Source: Terasakiella sp033100395 (GTDB taxonomy: Bacteria > Pseudomonadota > Alphaproteobacteria > Rhodospirillales > Terasakiellaceae). Taken from it: DNA of 64,000 nucleotides. Positions 49,320 through 58,274 of the stretch are shown here, one piece after another. The position numbers and the translations under genes were made by a program. The DNA lies in assembly GCF_033100395.1 (NCBI RefSeq), contig NZ_JAWLVJ010000007.1, forward strand, positions 132,422 to 196,421. The letters run 5' to 3'. The number at the start of each line of letters is the position of its first letter. The stretch's first letter is position 1. A model generated the notes under the pieces. It ran no database searches, had not been told where the DNA came from, and was given only the letters and a program-made list of their open reading frames with translations.

Positions 49320-51842
49320 ATGAGAAACGCGTTTTTATCTGTAATCATATTCCTTATCGTGTTGATGGTACATCAAACAGGTTTCGCCAAACCTACGTTT
49401 GAACAGGCGTTTGATAGCCATAATGCCGTTAAGCTTTTGATCAATCCCAAGACGGGCGAAATTGAAAAAGCAAATAACGCGGCAGCTGAATTTTATGGCT
49501 ATCCGTTAAACGTGCTTGAAAGCATGAAGATTCAGGATATCAATCTGCTTTCGAAAGAGCAGGTCGCAGCTGAGCGTCAGCTTGCCAAGGAACAAAATCG
49601 CAATTTCTTTATCTTTCGTCATGAAACTGCCAAGGGTGAGATAAAAACCGTCGAGGTTCATTCATCTCCGATTGAATTTGATGGGAAGGTTCATCTTTAT
49701 TCCATCATCCATGATATCTCTGAAAAGCGCCAGATGGCAGATGACCTCTGGCATTATCAGAATCAGTTGGAAGAAATGCTCGATCTTCAGTCTCAGGCAT
49801 TGAAGACTCAAAACCAGATAATTATTGCGCTTTTATCCTTAACGCTTGTGGCGGCCGCATATTTTCTTTGGAAACAGCGTAAGCTCTTGTTGGCACAGCG
49901 CGAGATTTCAGCAATTGCAGAGGATGAACGCAAAAAACTGGACGATGTGATCTGGGCCACCAGTGCAGGCGTGTGGGAGTGGGACATCCAAACAGGTGGC
50001 GGCACCATTAATGCCCGATTTGCAGAAATGCTGGGCTATTCGTTTGAAGAGCTAACCCCATATTCCTTTGAGAAATGGAAAGCAATGTCACACCCCGATG
50101 ATTTCACGAAAACAGAAGAAAAACTGGAACAGCATTTTAAAGGTGAGACAGAGGATTATGACTGCGAATTGCGCATGAAGCATAAGGACGGGCATTGGGT
50201 CTGGATTTATGATCATGGCAAGGTGGTTGAATGGTCAAAGGACAATAAGCCTGTGCGCATGGCGGGCATTCACACAGATATTACTGCGCGAAAAGAGGTT
50301 GAATTCGACCTTCAGGAACTTCAGAGCGAAATTCAAAAATCCAACAATCGACTGGAACTGGCGGAAGAAATCGCACAGATCGGCCATTGGTCCTTCAATG
50401 TCAAAAACGGTGTCGTGAAATGGTCTGACGGCCTGTTTAAAATTTTTAAGCGTGAACGGGTTGAGAACCTGGACTATCAGACCTTTACGCAATGGATACA
50501 CCCCAATTATCGCCAGTATCATGATGATGTCATGGCGCAGATGCTTCTGTTACAGCCTGAGGAGACCATCGATGACTTTCGATATCAGCTGGTGACACCG
50601 GATGGTGAGGTCAGATGGGTTGAAGTTTATCTGCAAACGATATTTGATGATCTGGATAAGCCAAAATACTTCTTTGGCACCGTTCATGACATTACCGAAC
50701 AAAAAGATGCTGAACGTGTCCTGAAAGAAGCAACCGCACTTGCCGAACAGGCCAACAAGGCCAAAAGCGATTTTCTTGCGAATATGAGCCACGAGTTGAG
50801 AACACCTATGATGGGTATCCGGGGCGTGTTGGATCTTTTGCGTGAAAAGCAGATTGTTGTGGATCACAGCGAAGGACTGTTGGAAGATCTGGACGTTTCA
50901 TCACGTACCCTGATGGCGCTGCTGAATGACATTCTGGATCTCTCCAAGATCGAAGCCGGGATGCTGGTTCTGGATGCGCAGGCTGTTCAGCCAAATCTGG
51001 TACTGGGTGACACAGCTTCGCTCTTTGAAAGTGTGGCGAGTAAAAAAGGCCTGCAGATCATTCGGGAATTTGACGAAAGTCTGGAACAAACTTTTTTGCT
51101 GGATGAAGTGCGTTTGCGCCAGATCGTTAGTAATTTGCTGAGTAATGCCTTGAAGTTTACCCCGGCTGGTAGTGTGATGATCAAAGGGCAGGTACAGGAT
51201 GAAAAACTGCACCTGGCTATAATAGATACCGGGATTGGCGTTAGTGAAGAACAACAGGAAACCATCTTTAATCGATTTGAACAGGCTGATGACAGTACCA
51301 CCCGCAGATTTGGTGGCACGGGGCTTGGCTTGGCGATTACAGACCATCTTGTGAAATTGATGGGCGGTACGATTAAACTGGAAAGTCTGCCTGGGGAGGG
51401 GTGTACCTTTATTGTGGAAATCCCTGCGCCTGAGTGCAGCGCATCTGACAAGCATATCATGCCAGATGCTATTCACTTACCACCGTTGAAAGTGTTGCTG
51501 GCTGAAGACAATAAAATCAATCAGAAGGTTGTTAAGAGTATTCTTGAAAAGAACTCTCATATCGTCACGGCCGTGAATGACGGGCAACAGGCGGTTGACG
51601 CTTTTGCCAAGGGGGCATTTGATTTTATTTTGATGGATATGCAAATGCCAGTGATGGATGGAATGGAAGCAACATCCAAAATCCGAATGATGGATGCCGA
51701 AATTCCAATTCTGGCATTCACAGCTGATGCGGTGGAGGCAAACCATGCCAATTATGTGGATGCCGGGGTTAATGCGGTTGTGACCAAACCGATTACCTAT
51801 GAAAAACTGACCTTTGCTATCCACGAGGTTTTGGATACCTAA
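49320..51842 (+). CDS. Hybrid sensor histidine kinase with periplasmic PAS
   Basis: 840 residues. Signal/first membrane segment (~1-23), extracytoplasmic PAS-like domain (~25-140), second membrane segment (~160-182, IIIALLSLTLVAAAYFLW), two cytoplasmic PAS domains (~205-320, ~345-460), HisKA with phospho-His491 (NMSHELRTPMMGI), HATPase (IDTGIGVSEEQQ; FGGTGLGLAI) and a receiver with Asp773 (FILMDMQMPVMDGME). A full phosphorelay sensor that needs an Hpt partner and downstream regulator, neither of which is adjacent. A possible promoter is TTGACT (49251-49256) with TATCTA about 16 bases on. The ligand is unknown. Confidence 0.93.
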   Translation: MRNAFLSVIIFLIVLMVHQTGFAKPTFEQAFDSHNAVKLLINPKTGEIEKANNAAAEFYGYPLNVLESMKIQDINLLSKEQVAAERQLAKEQNRNFFIFRHETAKGEIKTVEVHSSPIEFDGKVHLYSIIHDISEKRQMADDLWHYQNQLEEMLDLQSQALKTQNQIIIALLSLTLVAAAYFLWKQRKLLLAQREISAIAEDERKKLDDVIWATSAGVWEWDIQTGGGTINARFAEMLGYSFEELTPYSFEKWKAMSHPDDFTKTEEKLEQHFKGETEDYDCELRMKHKDGHWVWIYDHGKVVEWSKDNKPVRMAGIHTDITARKEVEFDLQELQSEIQKSNNRLELAEEIAQIGHWSFNVKNGVVKWSDGLFKIFKRERVENLDYQTFTQWIHPNYRQYHDDVMAQMLLLQPEETIDDFRYQLVTPDGEVRWVEVYLQTIFDDLDKPKYFFGTVHDITEQKDAERVLKEATALAEQANKAKSDFLANMSHELRTPMMGIRGVLDLLREKQIVVDHSEGLLEDLDVSSRTLMALLNDILDLSKIEAGMLVLDAQAVQPNLVLGDTASLFESVASKKGLQIIREFDESLEQTFLLDEVRLRQIVSNLLSNALKFTPAGSVMIKGQVQDEKLHLAIIDTGIGVSEEQQETIFNRFEQADDSTTRRFGGTGLGLAITDHLVKLMGGTIKLESLPGEGCTFIVEIPAPECSASDKHIMPDAIHLPPLKVLLAEDNKINQKVVKSILEKNSHIVTAVNDGQQAVDAFAKGAFDFILMDMQMPVMDGMEATSKIRMMDAEIPILAFTADAVEANHANYVDAGVNAVVTKPITYEKLTFAIHEVLDT

Positions 51843-52040
51843 GTCTATGTGCTGATTAGATGAATCTTTCAGTACATTGTTGCTTGCTATAAAATTAAAG
51901 TTATTTTGTGAAGAAAAATAAGAGGCTTAAGGTAGAAAGTTTAACGATTTGATCGATCATAAGGGGCGCATCACATCTGGCTGAGATAAACATTATTATT
52001 TAGGAGATGATAGAAGATGATGTCGAAAAGCTGATTACTC

Positions 52041-52409
52041 TTAAGCAGGTTTTGTCATTTCAGCATTACAGGCCAGACAGTTCTGTTCGTCCGGCAGGAA
52101 GGTGCCAACATACCAATCGGTCAGCATGTTGATGGTGTCGGTGACTTCTTCCCCATTGAGAGTGCTTGCAATTTCTTTAAGCTTTTGACGCGCGCTTTCA
52201 ACTTTATTTTCGCAGATTGAGACATCGTGCGTTTTTGCACTGCTTTCCTTGAGCTTTAATTGGTTTTCAGCAGAGGTCAGAACCCCTTTAATCACGGCTT
52301 TGGTTTGCTGGTTTGTCAGGTTGTGATCATGAATCAGGGCCATATCCAGAAATTCATGCAGGTCGCGCAGAATTTCTTTGCCTTCACTGAAATATGAACA
52401 CTGTGTCAT
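52041..52409 (-). CDS. Hypothetical protein, helical with C-terminal CXXC
   Basis: 122 residues, almost all predicted helix (LRDLHEFLDMALIHDHN; VESARQKLKEIASTL), four Cys in all, with CLAC near the end (EQNCLACNAEMTKPA). No signal peptide. I do not recognise the family. It is convergent with the hybrid kinase and its start faces the binding-protein gene. An upstream AAAAGAG site supports translation. A redox or metal role for CLAC is a guess. Confidence 0.65.
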   Translation of the reverse strand: MTQCSYFSEGKEILRDLHEFLDMALIHDHNLTNQQTKAVIKGVLTSAENQLKLKESSAKTHDVSICENKVESARQKLKEIASTLNGEEVTDTINMLTDWYVGTFLPDEQNCLACNAEMTKPA

Positions 52410-52529
52410 TTCTTACTCTTTTGGATAGATCTTACCTTGTGGTTGTATAGTTCGAGATAGGTTTAGAGTCAACTTTATTAGATTTCCTGCATGAAACTCA
52501 TTGGAAAGCCTCAGGGGAAAATAGGGGAG

Positions 52530-52565
52530 ACTTGTATCATTTGGGCAAAGATAGATGATACAAGT
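52530..52565. promoter_or_regulatory. 36-bp inverted repeat upstream of periplasmic binding protein gene
   Basis: Perfect 11-base arms ACTTGTATCAT and ATGATACAAGT separated by 14 bases, centres 25 bases apart. It lies 59 bases before ATG 52624 and 121 bases before the divergent hypothetical gene. No T-run follows, so an operator between divergent genes is the best reading. Confidence 0.55.
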
Positions 52566-52623
52566 GGAATGACACGCTAATGCTTTTGGTCAATTTTAAG
52601 AACATAACATTCCGTGTAAAATC

Positions 52624-53343
52624 ATGATTATGAATGGTTTTATTTTACGGCTGGTGATTCTGGTCACCTGTGGGGTGTTGCTGTCGTCTAATCTTCAGGC
52701 GCAGGAATATGAATATGATCTTGTTATTCCGCTTAATCCGGAAAATTTTGGGGAGACCCGGGACAAGCTGGAAGGTCCGACCGGAAAGATTTTGAATGCC
52801 GTGATTGAAGTCAGTCAGACGGATCTCAGTTATCGGATCGCGAACTCATCACATGGCTACAACGCCTTTTACAAAGGGAAGTATGCCTGTGTGGCCCCTG
52901 ACTCGACTGTCTATTATGACAAGGCCTCCCCTTATATCAATTCTCTGCCTATCCGCGATACCCATTGGGTGGCGGTTTATCGAAAAGATGGGATGAAGAT
53001 TAAAGACCGTATGGATCTGGTCGGCAAAACGGTTGGTCTGATTTATGAAGCCAGTGCCTTGCGTGCCGTGGTCCCAAAAGACGGAGTTAATTATGATTAT
53101 TTTTCTAACTTGCATGTGAATTTGAAAAAGCTGGACCATGGCCGTCTGGATGCGGTTGTGGTGCCTGAACTGGGCTTAGCTAAAATCCTTTCTGATCATT
53201 CTGAATTCAAGAATTTGACGTTTGATACTCAGTTCCCGCTCGCGGTCATCCCGGATCGGGTTATGTGTCATGACACCCGCCGTGGACGTCAGGTGATTGA
53301 GATCGTCAATGAAGCTTTACGTGATTTGAACAAAGATAATTAA
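52624..53343 (+). CDS. Periplasmic solute-binding protein-like (SBP_bac_3 type)
   Basis: 239 residues, exported (LVILVTCGVLLSSNLQA). The body resembles the family-3 extracellular solute-binding fold: WVAVYRKDGMKIKDRMDLVGKTVGLI is the typical D1/D2 hinge region, followed by YEASALR and LGLAKILSDHSEFKN. There are no transporter permease or ATPase genes nearby, so it is probably an orphan sensor or binding protein rather than an ABC importer component. The ligand is unknown. Confidence 0.7.
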   Translation: MIMNGFILRLVILVTCGVLLSSNLQAQEYEYDLVIPLNPENFGETRDKLEGPTGKILNAVIEVSQTDLSYRIANSSHGYNAFYKGKYACVAPDSTVYYDKASPYINSLPIRDTHWVAVYRKDGMKIKDRMDLVGKTVGLIYEASALRAVVPKDGVNYDYFSNLHVNLKKLDHGRLDAVVVPELGLAKILSDHSEFKNLTFDTQFPLAVIPDRVMCHDTRRGRQVIEIVNEALRDLNKDN

Positions 53344-53354
53344 AACGATATAAT
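53326..53354 (+). promoter_or_regulatory. Promoter of metallophosphoesterase gene
   Basis: TTGAAC (53326-53331), exactly 17 bases, consensus TATAAT (53349-53354), 39 bases before the ATG at 53394. It overlaps the end of the binding-protein gene. Confidence 0.6.
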
Positions 53355-53393
53355 AAAAAGAAAAAACGTCGCAGAACTCTGGGAGAAACGGCT

Positions 53394-54203
53394 ATGAAAG
53401 TACTGGCCATATCTGACCTGCACCTGGAAACCCGCACGTCAGAAAGCGCACCTTTGCAGTTTGATGCAGAAGGGGCTGATCTGTTGATTTTGGCCGGGGA
53501 CATTGACGAAGGCGAGCGCGGTTTCTTATGGGCGGCCAATGTGGCCAAACGGTATGACCTGCCCACCGTTTATATCAATGGCAATCATGAATATTGGGGC
53601 ACGGGCCTGCATCTTCGTGAAATTCTATCCAACAAGGCGGCTGCCTATCGTGAACGTGGCGTACCCATCTGGTTTCTGGAACGTGAGATCGGCTATATCC
53701 CGGTAAAGGAACACGTTGTGCGCGTACTGGGGGCAACGCTATGGTCCGATTTTGCGCTAAACGGGGAAGAAGAACAGGATAAGGCCATGCAGCAGGCGCT
53801 ACGTCACATGCCGGATTATAAACATATCCGCACGCATCCCTGGATGTTTTGGAAGCGATTGCGCCCGCAGCACACGCTTGATTTATGTGAACGGACCATC
53901 CACTGGATGTGGGAAGAAGCGATCCATCCTTATGATCATGGACCGACCATCTTTGTTACGCACAATGCGCCGTCGTTCCAATCGGTTTCAGATGATCATT
54001 CTGACCATGTGCTGTCCCCGGTTTTTTCGTCCAATTTTGAAGAGCTGATTGATTTTGCTCATGTCTCTTTATGGGTGCATGGACATGTGCATCATAGTGT
54101 GGATTATCAAATCCATAATACGCGAGTTCTGTGTAACCCGCATGGTTATTTTGGGCAGGAAAACCCGGATTATGATGGGCATAAACTGGTTGAGTTGAAT
54201 TAA
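53394..54203 (+). CDS. Calcineurin-like metallophosphoesterase
   Basis: 269 residues, soluble. All five metallophosphoesterase blocks are seen in order: DLHLE (8-12), AGDIDEGERG, NGNHEYWG, THNAPSF and HGHVHHSVDY. These bind two metals and hydrolyse phosphoester bonds. GGGAGA lies upstream. The specific substrate is unknown. The 3' end overlaps the convergent EAL gene by four bases. Confidence 0.88.
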   Translation: MKVLAISDLHLETRTSESAPLQFDAEGADLLILAGDIDEGERGFLWAANVAKRYDLPTVYINGNHEYWGTGLHLREILSNKAAAYRERGVPIWFLEREIGYIPVKEHVVRVLGATLWSDFALNGEEEQDKAMQQALRHMPDYKHIRTHPWMFWKRLRPQHTLDLCERTIHWMWEEAIHPYDHGPTIFVTHNAPSFQSVSDDHSDHVLSPVFSSNFEELIDFAHVSLWVHGHVHHSVDYQIHNTRVLCNPHGYFGQENPDYDGHKLVELN

Positions 54204-55861
54204 CGCTTGGAATGATCAAACTGGTTTTTGAATTGTAGAGGGTCCGGCACAGCTTTACCAAAATACCAACCTTGCGCAAAATCAATCCCAGACTTCATCA
54301 TATGGTCCGCCATATCCTTGTCTTCGATCATTTCTGCAATGGTGTGGATGTTCAACCCGTTACACATGGTTGCCATGGCACGCAGAAGGTCATGGCCTTT
54401 TTCGGTGGCATAAGCACGTTTGACCACGGGACCGTCAAATTTAACCCCATCCACATCCAGGGCATTGATATAGTCAAAGCTTGCCGCGCCTGAACCAAAG
54501 TCATCCAGACAGACTTCAAAGCCCATTTTACGAATATTCTGTAACAGATTATTCACCATCGGCAAGTCATCAATCTTGGCTGATTCCGTAATTTCAAACA
54601 TCAATTGACCGGCAATGTCGGGGGAATTGCGCAGAATCATATGAAGTTGGTCCATAAAGGTCTTGTTACTTAAAGAAAGGCCGGACAAATTAACTGCAAT
54701 CGGTGGAATAAAGCCCTTTTTCTGGAAGGAGTAGATGTAATCAATCGTTTTCTTGATTACACTCATGTCCAAATCACAGATTATATTTACTTCTTCAGCC
54801 AGTCGGACGTAATTGAACGGGGATTCATTGGACCGATCACCTGTTAGGCGCAATAGGCCTTCAAAATGATGCACGTATCCGCCTTTAAGATGAAAGATCG
54901 GCATGAAGTGAATGTCCAGGTCGCGTTTGCGGATGATGTCTTTGATATATCCGACATTTTCCACCGTATTTGTCATCAGCGTCGACAGGATGTCGGACAT
55001 GGAATTTTGTTTCAGGCTGCTTTCATTCTCGCAGAAGGTCTGCATGGTGTAGATCAGCGCCTTTGTGACCTGTTCTTCATTCAAACCTGCGCCATCCACA
55101 TCCAGTGTGGTTGAAATGGCCTGAACCTTGTCTCCGTCCGGAAGGATATTACCTGCCAGTTTTTCGAGCTGGTCATTAATGTCATTGGGGTCTACATCAT
55201 GGGTATGGACGAAACTGAAACTTTCTGTGTCGATGCGGCTTGCAGTATCTCCGCCAATTGAATTGCTGTTTAAAACATCGCCGATGGCACCCAGCAGTTT
55301 TTTCTTATCCGTTGCGCCAACTTTGGTTAAAAGCCCGTCGAGTTGGTTCAGTTTTACCAAGGAAACCTGCGCATCTCCGCCTGCACTGATAAAGGATGTG
55401 ACGCGCTGGGCAGCAGATTGTGCGAAAGAGGCAACTTCCAACAGGCCGCTTTCCTCATCTTTTTGCAGCTTTTCTTCTTTGGCAGCAGCCGCGCGTTTGG
55501 TATCGACTTTCAGGGCGAGGAAGAAATGGTTGTTAAATTCGGGAACGCGATAACCGGATAGAATAACCGGGATTTTGCTGGCTTTGATCCCGCCTAAGGA
55601 AAGGGAGGCATCATCCAGACGCCCCCGATCTTTTGCGCTATCCAGCAATTGGGTAGTGAGTTGTTGATCATCACTGTGAACAATATTCAGAAAGCTGTGG
55701 CCCAGAAGATCTGAACTGCTTTTGCCCAGCATGACGTCGGTCGCACCCGCAACATATTCGACCTTGCGATCGATGTTCAGTTCAAACAGCAAATCGGCAC
55801 GACAAAAGGAGAGCGCCAGCAGGCGTTCCCTTTCGCGTTTTCTTTTTTGGTCAGCAGCCAT
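54200..55861 (-). CDS. PAS-degenerate GGDEF-EAL protein, paralogue A
   Basis: 553 residues. PAS-like N-terminus after a basic leader (KRKRERERLLALSFCRADLL), middle domain (~130-290) that resembles a GGDEF fold but has TESF where GGDEF is expected (SRIDTESFSFVH), then an EAL domain. EAL residues appear kept: HFEGLLRL (EGL in place of EAL), VNLSGLSLS, MFEITESAK, CLDDFGSGAASF, VKFDGPVV, AEMIED and QGWYFGKA. Likely a c-di-GMP phosphodiesterase or binding protein. It is closely related to the gene at 58271-59947, the same architecture along its whole length. Confidence 0.88.
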   Translation of the reverse strand: MAADQKRKRERERLLALSFCRADLLFELNIDRKVEYVAGATDVMLGKSSSDLLGHSFLNIVHSDDQQLTTQLLDSAKDRGRLDDASLSLGGIKASKIPVILSGYRVPEFNNHFFLALKVDTKRAAAAKEEKLQKDEESGLLEVASFAQSAAQRVTSFISAGGDAQVSLVKLNQLDGLLTKVGATDKKKLLGAIGDVLNSNSIGGDTASRIDTESFSFVHTHDVDPNDINDQLEKLAGNILPDGDKVQAISTTLDVDGAGLNEEQVTKALIYTMQTFCENESSLKQNSMSDILSTLMTNTVENVGYIKDIIRKRDLDIHFMPIFHLKGGYVHHFEGLLRLTGDRSNESPFNYVRLAEEVNIICDLDMSVIKKTIDYIYSFQKKGFIPPIAVNLSGLSLSNKTFMDQLHMILRNSPDIAGQLMFEITESAKIDDLPMVNNLLQNIRKMGFEVCLDDFGSGAASFDYINALDVDGVKFDGPVVKRAYATEKGHDLLRAMATMCNGLNIHTIAEMIEDKDMADHMMKSGIDFAQGWYFGKAVPDPLQFKNQFDHSKR

Positions 55862-55868
55862 ATGTTCT

Positions 55869-55902
55869 CAATCCAAAGGTATATTTTTGTTATTTTGGAT
55901 TG
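55869..55902. promoter_or_regulatory. Inverted repeat before EAL paralogue A
   Basis: Perfect 8-base arms CAATCCAA and TTGGATTG around an 18-base A+T-rich spacer, 8 bases upstream of the start of the minus-strand gene. It would fold into a hairpin including the ribosome-binding region, so translational control or an operator is possible. Paralogue B has no such repeat. Confidence 0.4.
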
Positions 55903-55948
55903 TTATAGCACTTTTTGCGTTAAAGAACTGTTATCACGGCGGAAATAT

Positions 55949-57169
55949 TTACTCTGCTGCCATATGTTCAGATTCTATCAACTGATCGAGTGCCTGTACC
56001 AGGTCACTTTGAATATCTGCCACATCCTCCAGGCCGACGGACAGGCGGATCAAGCCATCACTGATCTGATATTCCGCGCGTTCTTCTGGTGTGTAGGTGG
56101 AATGTGTCATGCTGGCCGGGTGCTGGATCAGGGTTTCCGCATCCCCTAGGCTGACTGCGCGTTTGATCATTTTTAAAGCGTTCATCATAACCTTGCCGCC
56201 TTCGAGGCCGGATTTGACTTCAAAGGCGATCATGCCGCCAGGCAGCTTCATTTGCTTGGTGGCAAGGTCATGTTGTTCGAAGCTTTTTAGCCCCGGATAG
56301 TGAACTTTCGAAACGGCAGAATGAAGTTCCAGCACTTGCGCAATTTTCAGCGCGCTTTGACAGTGACGGTCCATGCGAAGATGCAGCGTCTTAAGTCCGC
56401 GCATGATCAGCATGGCATTCATGGGCGACAGCACGGCGCCGGTCATATCTTTTAATCCTAGCAGGCGCACATTTGTCATGTCTTCTTTTGAACCAGCCAC
56501 ACATCCGGCAATCAAATCGCCATGGCCGCCCAGATATTTGGTCGCACTGTGAACCACTAGGTCTGCGCCCAGGGTAATAGGCTGACACAGATAGGGGGTG
56601 GAATAGGTGTTATCGACAATGACTTTCACATCATCGTGGCCGTGTGCAATCTTTGAAATCTCTTCAATATCCACCAGGCGCATGTTGGGGTTGGCCGGGG
56701 TTTCAAAATAGACGATGCGGGTTTTATCTGTGATGGCGGTTTTTAGGTTTTTCGGATCGGTCAGGTCCACATGTTTGACGGTTACATCAAATTTGGACAG
56801 GCCGTGACGCATGAAAGCAAAGGTGCAGCCATAAAGCGTTTTATCCACAATGACTTCATCGCCGGACTTCAGGAATGTCCAAAGAACTGCACTGATTGCT
56901 CCCATTCCGGATGCGGTCGCAAGGCCCGCTTCTGCATTTTCAAGCGATGCTATGCGTTGTTCCAACAGGTCCAGTGTCGGGTTGGAAATGCGGGTGTAAA
57001 AATGACCTTCACGTTCACCTGCAAACATTTCCCCGCCTGCTTCTGCTGTATCAAAACAGAAGGTCGAGGTCATATGTAAAGGCGGGGTTAGTGCGCCTTG
57101 TTCTTCTTGTGCGTCATAGCCGAAGTGGATGGCGCGTGTTGCAAAACCGTTTTTCTGATCTGTAGTCAT
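55949..57169 (-). CDS. mdeA: Methionine gamma-lyase
   Basis: 406 residues of the Cys/Met-metabolism PLP family. Schiff-base Lys211 (SATKYLGGHGD), Tyr113 and Cys115 in TLYGCTFAFMRHG: a Cys here is the hallmark of methionine gamma-lyase (Cys116 in Pseudomonas putida), as is the long shared stretch YFETPANPNMRLVDI. It splits methionine into methanethiol, ammonia and 2-oxobutanoate. The divergent Lrp-type regulator is placed as mdeR is near mdeA in P. putida. Other family members (cystathionine gamma-synthase, O-acetylhomoserine sulfhydrylase) are less likely because of the Cys. Confidence 0.88.
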   Translation of the reverse strand: MTTDQKNGFATRAIHFGYDAQEEQGALTPPLHMTSTFCFDTAEAGGEMFAGEREGHFYTRISNPTLDLLEQRIASLENAEAGLATASGMGAISAVLWTFLKSGDEVIVDKTLYGCTFAFMRHGLSKFDVTVKHVDLTDPKNLKTAITDKTRIVYFETPANPNMRLVDIEEISKIAHGHDDVKVIVDNTYSTPYLCQPITLGADLVVHSATKYLGGHGDLIAGCVAGSKEDMTNVRLLGLKDMTGAVLSPMNAMLIMRGLKTLHLRMDRHCQSALKIAQVLELHSAVSKVHYPGLKSFEQHDLATKQMKLPGGMIAFEVKSGLEGGKVMMNALKMIKRAVSLGDAETLIQHPASMTHSTYTPEERAEYQISDGLIRLSVGLEDVADIQSDLVQALDQLIESEHMAAE

Positions 57170-57223
57170 GGGGATACCCTTTAGTCAAATTTCAATCTTT
57201 CCATTATTTTACGCTAAGATTGT

Positions 57224-57238
57224 CGCAATGTGCTTGCG
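57224..57238. promoter_or_regulatory. Putative Lrp-type operator between mgl and its regulator
   Basis: CGCAA-TGTGC-TTGCG, a 15-base perfect dyad in the 124-base divergent region between methionine gamma-lyase and the Lrp/AsnC gene. A weaker outer symmetry TTTAC...GTAAA frames it. Lrp-family regulators bind ~15-bp dyads of this form; binding by the adjacent gene product is inference. Confidence 0.5.
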
Positions 57239-57293
57239 TATGCTGCTAAGTAAATTAATAATATTGGCAGATTATGCTAAGGAGTGTTGCTTT

Positions 57294-57767
57294 ATGGATC
57301 AGATCGATCGCAAAATTATCCGCGAACTACAAAATGATGCCCGTCTGACGAATCAGGAATTGTCCGAAAGGGTCAACCTATCCCCGTCACCCTGTTTGCG
57401 TCGGGTGCGCAAGCTGGAAGAAGATGGGGTGCTGAAAGGCTACACCGCTTTGGTGGATCAGGAAAAATATGGTTTGGGGCTGGATGTGTTCGTCCTGATC
57501 AAGCTGGAAAGGTCTCAGGAAGAATTGATCGAAACGTTTGAACGTCATGTGAATGAGATCGATGAAATTCTGGAATGTTATCTCATTACCGGGACTGCCG
57601 ATTACTTGCTGCATATCGTTAGTCATAGTTTGAAGAGCTATGAAAAATTCATGCGTGAACGGTTGACCAAAATCCCGGGGATTGATTCGGTGGAAACCAG
57701 TATTTCATTCAGTACGGTGAAAAAGCAGCATGCTTTTCCATTAATGCGTCAGTATGAAGATTTGTAG
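57294..57767 (+). CDS. Lrp/AsnC-family transcriptional regulator
   Basis: 157 residues from ATG 57294, with AAGGAG 9 bases upstream; the frame is open to 57168 but that part is promoter DNA. N-terminal HTH (MDQIDRKIIRELQNDARLTN; SPSPCLRRVRKLEEDGVLKG), C-terminal RAM domain (LERSQEELIETFERHV; CYLITGTADYLLHIV) for amino-acid binding and oligomerisation. Divergent from methionine gamma-lyase, so it probably controls it in response to methionine or a product, like P. putida MdeR. Confidence 0.9.
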   Translation: MDQIDRKIIRELQNDARLTNQELSERVNLSPSPCLRRVRKLEEDGVLKGYTALVDQEKYGLGLDVFVLIKLERSQEELIETFERHVNEIDEILECYLITGTADYLLHIVSHSLKSYEKFMRERLTKIPGIDSVETSISFSTVKKQHAFPLMRQYEDL

Positions 57768-57770
57768 GTC

Positions 57771-58274
57771 TTAATTCTCGGTGATGTGGATGGTGTGATC
57801 TGCCAATTCATCTTCATCCATGACTTCAAAGATTGTCTCGCAGAATTCGAAAATCTCTTGGGAGACTTCAAACTGAAAAGTATCCGTCTTTTCTGTATTG
57901 CGTTGTTGTACGCGTTGCCAACGGGTTTCTTTACTAATGTCCAGATAATGGCATTCGTAGGTAAAGCCTGCTTTGGTTAAGACGCTTTTGACCCGGTCTC
58001 GTTGTTCTCTGGCAAAAAAGCCAATATCCAGAATGATATTGATCTGATTGGATAAAAGCTGCACCCCATCCAGCAGCATCTGTCGTTCAATGCGTTGCGT
58101 GCGTTCCAAGGCCCATTGGTATTGTGGCGGGTCGGGCATATCCATCAGGAACAGGGTTTTCATCCACTGATCCACATTAAAGATATGGGCCTTCTTTTCA
58201 ACCGCCAGCTTTTTGGCATAGGTGCTTTTGCCTGCACCCGTATTGCCAATAATCAGGTAAGCTTTCTTACTCAC
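57771..58274 (-). CDS. Small P-loop kinase/ATPase
   Basis: 167 residues. Walker A GNTGAGKST (10-18) at the N-terminus, then a small-kinase layout with VDQWM (~34) and DISKETRWQRVQQRN, a lid-like Arg segment. It resembles the AAA_33/zeta-toxin/chloramphenicol-phosphotransferase group of metabolite kinases. It overlaps the upstream EAL gene (58271-59947) by four bases (ATGA), so the two are translationally coupled. The substrate is unknown. Confidence 0.75.
   Translation of the reverse strand: MSKKAYLIIGNTGAGKSTYAKKLAVEKKAHIFNVDQWMKTLFLMDMPDPPQYQWALERTQRIERQMLLDGVQLLSNQINIILDIGFFAREQRDRVKSVLTKAGFTYECHYLDISKETRWQRVQQRNTEKTDTFQFEVSQEIFEFCETIFEVMDEDELADHTIHITEN

Noticed and set aside
52007..52132. 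41-codon plus-strand frame MIEDDVEKLITLKQ...
   Set aside because: Ribosome site directly abuts the ATG, and most of the frame is antisense to the 52041-52409 gene.
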